From: HRBIN12 sp964640965
GTDB lineage: Bacteria; Actinomycetota; UBA4738; HRBIN12
Assembly (NCBI GenBank): GCA_964640965.1
Contig: CAZXJB010000119.1
Coordinates: forward strand, 1 to 6,633
Direction: 5' to 3'
Length of the DNA stretch: 6,633 nt
Under the pieces are notes generated by a model that was given only the letters and a program-made list of their open reading frames with translations, had not been told where the DNA came from and did not search any database. Position numbers and translations under genes: made by a program. Below are positions 6,498 to 6,633 of this stretch, piece after piece; the first letter of the stretch is position 1, and each line of letters opens with the position of its first letter.

Positions 6498-6633
6498 GTG
6501 CCGCGGATCGAGGAGGCGCAGCGCACGGAGCGGCGACGGTCCCTCGTCGACGCCGCCCGGCGACTCCTCGCGCGAGCTGGCTACCGCTCGCTCACCGTCG
6601 ACGACGTGTGCGGGGAGGCGGGCGTGAGCAAGG
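6498..6633 (+). CDS. TetR-family transcriptional regulator, N-terminal fragment (cut by window edge)
   Basis: Forty-five codons are present before the right edge, starting at GTG 6498 with GGGAGGAG (6484-6491) 6 bases before it; no ATG alternative is available nearby. The residues RRRSLVDAARRLLARAGYRSLTV followed by DDVCGEAGVSK (35-45) match helices 1 to 3 of the TetR DNA-binding domain, ending inside the turn before the recognition helix. The ligand-binding domain lies outside the window, so the inducer and target genes cannot be named. The palindrome at 6453-6470 suggests autoregulation. It is divergent from arsR-merA. Confidence 0.85.
   Translation, partial: MPRIEEAQRTERRRSLVDAARRLLARAGYRSLTVDDVCGEAGVSK

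Noticed and set aside
1..6633. CRISPR arrays, tRNA or rRNA genes, insertion sequence ends, riboswitches and origins.
   Set aside because: None was seen. The only direct repeat of note is the two-copy unit at 2101-2148, which has no spacer between copies and so is not CRISPR.

Overview
The window is very GC-rich (about 70% or more by eye, not counted), and its real genes end most codons in G or C. Together with the actinobacterial-style TetR operator box, the Shine-Dalgarno sites of the GGGAGG type and an ArsR-type rather than MerR-type regulator before merA, this suggests a chromosomal segment of a high-GC actinomycete-like bacterium (Actinomycetota). The exact lineage cannot be read from the sequence, and another GC-rich phylum such as Chloroflexota cannot be excluded.

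Layout, left to right. (1) Bases 1-2048, minus strand: a glycogen-debranching-type amylo-alpha-1,6-glucosidase, complete at its N-terminus and cut by the left window edge close to its C-terminus. (2) Bases 2049-2178: a divergent intergenic region with two exactly adjacent 24-bp direct repeats. (3) Bases 2179-4610, plus strand: a two-gene unit of 6-phosphogluconate dehydrogenase (gnd) and glucose-6-phosphate 1-dehydrogenase (zwf), whose stop and start codons overlap by 4 bases. (4) Bases 4611-4619: only 9 bases separate zwf from the convergent merA; a 9-bp inverted repeat straddles both stop codons. (5) Bases 4620-6394, minus strand: an arsR-type regulator followed by merA, mercuric reductase, as an apparent operon. 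(6) Bases 6395-6497: a divergent regulatory region with an 18-bp near-perfect palindrome typical of TetR operators. (7) Bases 6498-6633, plus strand: the first 45 codons of a TetR-family regulator, cut by the right edge.

Functionally, the left half is storage-sugar and pentose-phosphate metabolism: debranching releases glucose units, and zwf and gnd carry out the two dehydrogenase steps of the oxidative pentose phosphate pathway. The right half is a minimal mercury module: a three-cysteine ArsR-type sensor and a MerA core without the N-terminal metal-binding domain. No merT, merP, merC or merB gene is present in the window. MerA consumes NADPH and Zwf makes it, so the neighbourhood is metabolically coherent, but a regulatory link is only inference. 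The gene families are all known ones; I see no convincing new system. The points worth a second look are the tandem repeat before gnd, the cofactor split suggested for Gnd versus Zwf, the stripped-down mer operon with its cysteine sensor, and the hairpin shared by the convergent gene ends.
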